Assembly: GCA_002084385.1 (NCBI GenBank)
Contig: NBLS01000058.1
Location: forward strand, 1 to 8,793
Length of the DNA: 8,793 nt
Direction: 5' to 3'
Origin: Desulfobacteraceae bacterium 4572_19
GTDB taxonomy: Bacteria > Desulfobacterota > Desulfobacteria > Desulfobacterales > NBLS01
Shown here one piece after another: positions 6,622 to 8,793 of the stretch. Below the pieces are notes generated by a model, which saw only the letters and a list, made by a program, of their open reading frames with translations, ran no database searches and was not told where the DNA came from. Both the position numbers and the translations under genes were made by a program. Within the stretch, counting starts at the first letter, position 1, and each line of letters begins with the position of its first letter.

Positions 6622-6720
6622 GTAACCGTTCACGAACAAAAAATGTGATTTTTTATAATCTCACATTTGTAAGCGTTCACAAGCTGTTTATGCGAAGATG
6701 AGATGTTTGTGAACGCTTAC
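6622..6720 (-). repeat. Palindromic MITE-like repeat, copy 3 (internal deletion)
   Basis: A 99-bp copy in the opposite orientation to copies 1 and 2. It starts GTAACCGTTCAC (6622-6633) and has the small hairpin (AATGTGAT ... ATCTCACATT) and GTAAGCGTTCACAAG. It then jumps straight into the right hairpin arm (CTGTTTATGCGAA) and ends TTTGTGAACGCTTAC at 6720. The left arm, the loop and part of the right arm are missing, so the large hairpin is lost. The flanking 8-mers are ATATTTTT (6614-6621) and GTATTTTT (6721-6728), 7 of 8 identical, consistent with a target duplication. It ends 7 nt from the stop codon of the receiver gene. Confidence 0.92.
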
Positions 6721-6727
6721 GTATTTT

Positions 6728-7114
6728 TTATGTCTTTATATTAAAAATTTTTCCAAGAACTAACGCAAATTTTTCCATGGTAACAGGTTTTTGAAGTGTC
6801 GCACTTACGCCTAATTCTTTTTCGTTTGTTAGGCAATTATCGAATCCTGTAGATAGTAAAACAGGTATATCAGAGTTGATTTTACGAATTTCTTCTATAA
6901 ATTTATCTCCTCTCATTTCCGGCATATTGATATCTGAAATTACAAGGTCAAATCCAGTTGAATCGTTACGAAATATCTCTAATGCTTCCAACGCACTTGT
7001 CTTACCTTCAACATTATAGCCAAGATCTTCTAATAAACATACGCCAATGTCAACGAGCATATCTTCATCATCTACAAAAAGTATCCGTTGGTTATTTCCT
7101 GTTATGTAATCCAC
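6728..7114 (-). CDS. Stand-alone receiver (CheY-like) response regulator
   Basis: A 128-aa single REC domain with no output domain. The active site is complete: FVDDED gives acidic D15/D16, phosphoacceptor D61 lies in LVISDINMPEM, the switch Thr is T89 in LLSTGF, and the conserved Lys is K109 in LQKP. Such proteins relay phosphate or act by binding a partner. The start is GTG (7114-7112) with AAAGG 6 nt upstream. The gene is monocistronic in this window, bracketed by repeat copies 3 and 4 in the same orientation, and preceded by an operator-like inverted repeat. A cognate kinase is not adjacent; either kinase encoded at 649-4829 could phosphorylate it, which is an inference. Confidence 0.9.
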   Translation of the reverse strand: MDYITGNNQRILFVDDEDMLVDIGVCLLEDLGYNVEGKTSALEALEIFRNDSTGFDLVISDINMPEMRGDKFIEEIRKINSDIPVLLSTGFDNCLTNEKELGVSATLQKPVTMEKFALVLGKIFNIKT

Positions 7115-7169
7115 GTTTCACCTTTGTTATTTTTAAAAGCCAAGATATAAATCGTTATATACATAATAT

Positions 7170-7199
7170 CTGATAATTTATCAGTGACCATCTTATCAG
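7170..7199. promoter_or_regulatory. Operator-like inverted repeat upstream of the receiver gene
   Basis: CTGATAA-T-TTATCAG (7170-7184) is a perfect 7-bp inverted repeat with a one-base centre. A further TTATCAG half-site lies at 7193-7199. The three half-sites lie 56-85 bp upstream of the GTG start on the minus strand, a usual place for a regulator site. The binding protein is unknown. Confidence 0.4.
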
Positions 7200-7314
7200 A
7201 TTTATTTGGCACTGTAACATAAATAAATGAAATATTAAATATCTTTATAAAAATTTTATAATTTTCTTGTTTGACGATCTTTTCTAAGAGTGCTATCTTG
7301 CCCCTTAGTTTTTC

Positions 7315-7469
7315 GTAACCGTTCACGAACAAGAAATATGATATTTCGGTAATCTCACATTTGTAAGCGTTTAAAGTGCCTTATATTCACATAAACAGCT
7401 TGTCATATAATTGTTATCCTATATATGACAAGCTGTTTATGTGAAGAGGAGGTGCTTGTGAACGCTTAC
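7315..7469 (-). repeat. Palindromic MITE-like repeat, copy 4 (full length, paired arm change)
   Basis: A full 155-bp copy in the same orientation as copy 3: GTAACCGTTCAC (7315-7326), small hairpin arms 7334-7341 and 7355-7362, then the large hairpin with arms 7386-7409 and 7422-7445, and GTGAACGCTTAC ending at 7469. The inner motif is damaged (GTAAGCGTTTAAAG). Both large-hairpin arms differ from the other copies at the same paired position: A at 7389 and T at 7442 replace G and C, so pairing is kept. Flanking 8-mers (AGTTTTTC and GTATTGAA) do not match. It lies between the divergent receiver and YchF-like genes, about 200 bp upstream of the former and 159 bp upstream of the latter. Confidence 0.94.
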
Positions 7470-7564
7470 GTATTGAAATACTACGATGAGCATGCAACGA
7501 AGTGAAATTATTGATGTGGCGGTTTATGTTTATTATGGTCAATTGTTTGTAGTGTATTATCTGT

Positions 7565-7582
7565 CATGGAAGTTCTTCCATG
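7565..7582. promoter_or_regulatory. Inverted repeat upstream of the YchF-like gene
   Basis: CATGGAAG-TT-CTTCCATG has 8-bp perfect arms with a 2-base centre, 46 bp upstream of the ATG. The centre is too tight for a stable RNA hairpin loop, so a dimeric protein-binding site is more likely than a terminator. No clear promoter hexamers are assigned. Confidence 0.38.
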
Positions 7583-7628
7583 TATTGTAATATAAAAAAT
7601 TAATTTAGATATATAAGGTGGGAAATAT

Positions 7629-8699
7629 ATGAAGGTTGGAATTATCGGTTTACCGCAGACAGGAAAAAATACCCTGTTTCAAGTATTAACATCCATTGAA
7701 CGTAAGGAACATACAACCCCTTCCAAAGCAATTCAGGGCATTGCAGAAATTCTTGATGCCCGATTTGATATACTGGTTGACACTTATGTCCCTAAAAAAA
7801 CTGTTAGGGCAAAAGTAGATCTTGTTCTTTTACCGAAAATGGAGCAGGAGGCAATTGCAAGGGGCGATATTTTCAGAGATTTTGCTGATATGGATGCAAT
7901 ATGTCATATCGTAAGAGCTTTTGAAGATGAAGCTGTTTACCATGTTGACGGTTCGGTAAATCCTATGCGTGATATTGATATGGTTAATTCCGAATTAATA
8001 CTCCATGATTTGCTGTTTATTGAAAAAAGAATTGAACGTATTGAAAATACATTGAAAAAAATTAAAGATGAAGTTCAGCAAAAAGAATTAATTCTTCTTA
8101 TAAAAATGAAGGAGCATCTTGAAGGGGAAAAACCCCTCAGATTAATGGCGTTTTCTGAAGATGAAGAGGCTTTTATTAAAAGTTACCCTTTTATTACAAA
8201 AAAACAGATGGTGCTTGTATTAAATATTGCCGAGGATAAGATACAAAATAATAAGTTAATGCAGGATTTAAAAGAACGATGCGATTTGGATTTAATGAAA
8301 GTTATGCAAATATCTGCACAGGTTGAATCTGAAATTGTTATGTTGGATACCGATGAAGAAAAAGAAGAGTTTTTAAGTGAGCTTGGTATTAAAGAACCTG
8401 CGTTGTCAACCCTTGCCCGTCTTTGTCTTGAAGCTCTTGGTTTGGTATCGTTTTTTACAGTGGGAACAGATGAAGTGCGTCAGTGGCTTGTAAAAACGGG
8501 CTCGTCTGCTCCTGAAGCTGCAGGAGTAATTCATTCTGACCTTCAGAGGGGGTTTATCCGTGCAGAAGTTATGAAGTATGATGAACTTATGGAGCATGGT
8601 AACGAAGCTGAGTTAAAAAAAGCTGGTAAAATATATCTTCATGGAAAAGATTATATCGTTGATGATGGAGATATTTTAAATATTCGGTTTAAGGTTTGA
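7629..8699 (+). CDS. Diverged YchF/OLA1-like P-loop protein with TGS domain
   Basis: A 356-aa relative of YchF, an Obg-family ribosome-associated ATPase of about 363 aa. The P-loop is GLPQTGKNTLF (7-17), where the Mg-binding Ser/Thr of GKS/T is Asn14. The switch II region, normally DIAGLVKGASKGEGLGN, is replaced by DLVLLPKMEQEAIARGD (64-80), with the DxxG Gly lost. Downstream similarity returns: MDAICHIVRAFED, HVDGSVNPMRDID and NSELILHDL. G4 is NIAE (199-202), the NxxE form linked to ATP preference, and G5 is SAQVESE. The C-terminal TGS domain is well conserved: FFTVGTDEVRQWLVKTG, SSAPEAAGVIHSDLQRGFIR, and GKDYIVDDGDILNIRF. A helical region (about 125-165) matches the YchF coiled-coil insert. 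The ATG follows AAGGTGGG at 6-7 nt. It is probably a paralogue with reduced or altered hydrolysis. It could still bind ribosomes through TGS; this is inference. Confidence 0.88.
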   Translation: MKVGIIGLPQTGKNTLFQVLTSIERKEHTTPSKAIQGIAEILDARFDILVDTYVPKKTVRAKVDLVLLPKMEQEAIARGDIFRDFADMDAICHIVRAFEDEAVYHVDGSVNPMRDIDMVNSELILHDLLFIEKRIERIENTLKKIKDEVQQKELILLIKMKEHLEGEKPLRLMAFSEDEEAFIKSYPFITKKQMVLVLNIAEDKIQNNKLMQDLKERCDLDLMKVMQISAQVESEIVMLDTDEEKEEFLSELGIKEPALSTLARLCLEALGLVSFFTVGTDEVRQWLVKTGSSAPEAAGVIHSDLQRGFIRAEVMKYDELMEHGNEAELKKAGKIYLHGKDYIVDDGDILNIRFKV

Positions 8700-8705
8700 T
8701 GTTAC

Positions 8706-8793
8706 ATAACCGTTCACGACCAAGAAATGTGATTTTTCGGTAATCTCACATTTGTAAGCGTTCACAAGTGCCTTATATTCGCATAAACAGCTT
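8706..8793 (-). repeat. Palindromic MITE-like repeat, copy 5 (cut by window end)
   Basis: Begins ATAACCGTTCAC (first base A instead of G) 6 nt after the stop of the YchF-like gene. It continues through the small hairpin (AAATGTGA ... TCACATTT) and GTAAGCGTTCACAAG into the left arm of the large hairpin (TTCGCATAAACAGCTT), where the window ends. Orientation matches copies 3 and 4. The visible part fits the family consensus closely. Confidence 0.93.

Noticed and set aside
7102..7332. A 76-codon minus-strand open frame starting inside repeat copy 4 and overlapping the receiver gene start by 13 bp
   Set aside because: Its start codon and first residues come from the repeat, the rest is AT-rich low-complexity sequence covering the likely receiver promoter and operator-like repeat, and no family is recognisable.
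7486..7590. A 34-codon plus-strand open frame upstream of the YchF-like gene
   Set aside because: No ribosome binding site, hydrophobic low-complexity product and no recognised family; more likely leader sequence.

Overview
The window is AT-rich DNA (impression only, not counted) carrying bacterial signalling genes. The nearest family resemblances I recognise are to Gram-negative Desulfobacterota (former Deltaproteobacteria). They rest on the style of the hybrid kinase (HDFNN-type H-box), the GAF domain with a C-x2-C pair, and the remote YchF-like protein. This affiliation is an inference from protein style, not a search result.

Layout: (1) 1-456, a frameshifted remnant of an IS3-family transposase, cut off by repeat copy 1. 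(2) 649-4829 on the minus strand, a two-gene operon: a soluble GAF-PAS(x4)-HisKA_2 histidine kinase (TTG start), then, 14 nt later, a REC-HisKA-HATPase-REC hybrid kinase. (3) 4830-5290, repeat copy 2, an orphan reading frame of unknown origin and a weak promoter candidate. (4) 5291-6218 on the plus strand, a Fic-fold protein with an altered active site and a small unknown ORF one base downstream. These converge on a minus-strand PilZ protein (6207-6542). (5) 6728-7114 on the minus strand, a stand-alone receiver domain flanked by repeat copies 3 and 4. (6) 7629-8699 on the plus strand, a diverged YchF-like P-loop protein, followed 6 nt after its stop by repeat copy 5, which runs off the window. 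The 514-base stretch 7115-7628 has no convincing gene. It holds an operator-like inverted repeat, copy 4, and a second inverted repeat ahead of the YchF-like gene.

The most striking structure is a family of about 100-155 bp palindromic repeats, five copies in 8.8 kb, one at every boundary between gene modules. A full copy has a 24-bp-arm hairpin enclosed by a perfect 15-bp inverted repeat ending GTAAGCG. A smaller hairpin follows, closed by a third copy of the 12-bp end motif. It looks like a non-autonomous MITE-type element. One copy shows a paired change in both hairpin arms; another shows a microhomology deletion and a near-perfect 8-bp flanking duplication.

The genes read as a sensory and regulatory neighbourhood: multi-input kinase, hybrid kinase, free receiver, and a c-di-GMP-type PilZ protein. 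Three proteins carry substitutions at textbook catalytic positions: Asp to Ala in the C-terminal receiver, His to Gln in the Fic motif, and a degraded P-loop and switch II in the YchF-like protein. These suggest pseudo-enzyme or altered-activity roles.
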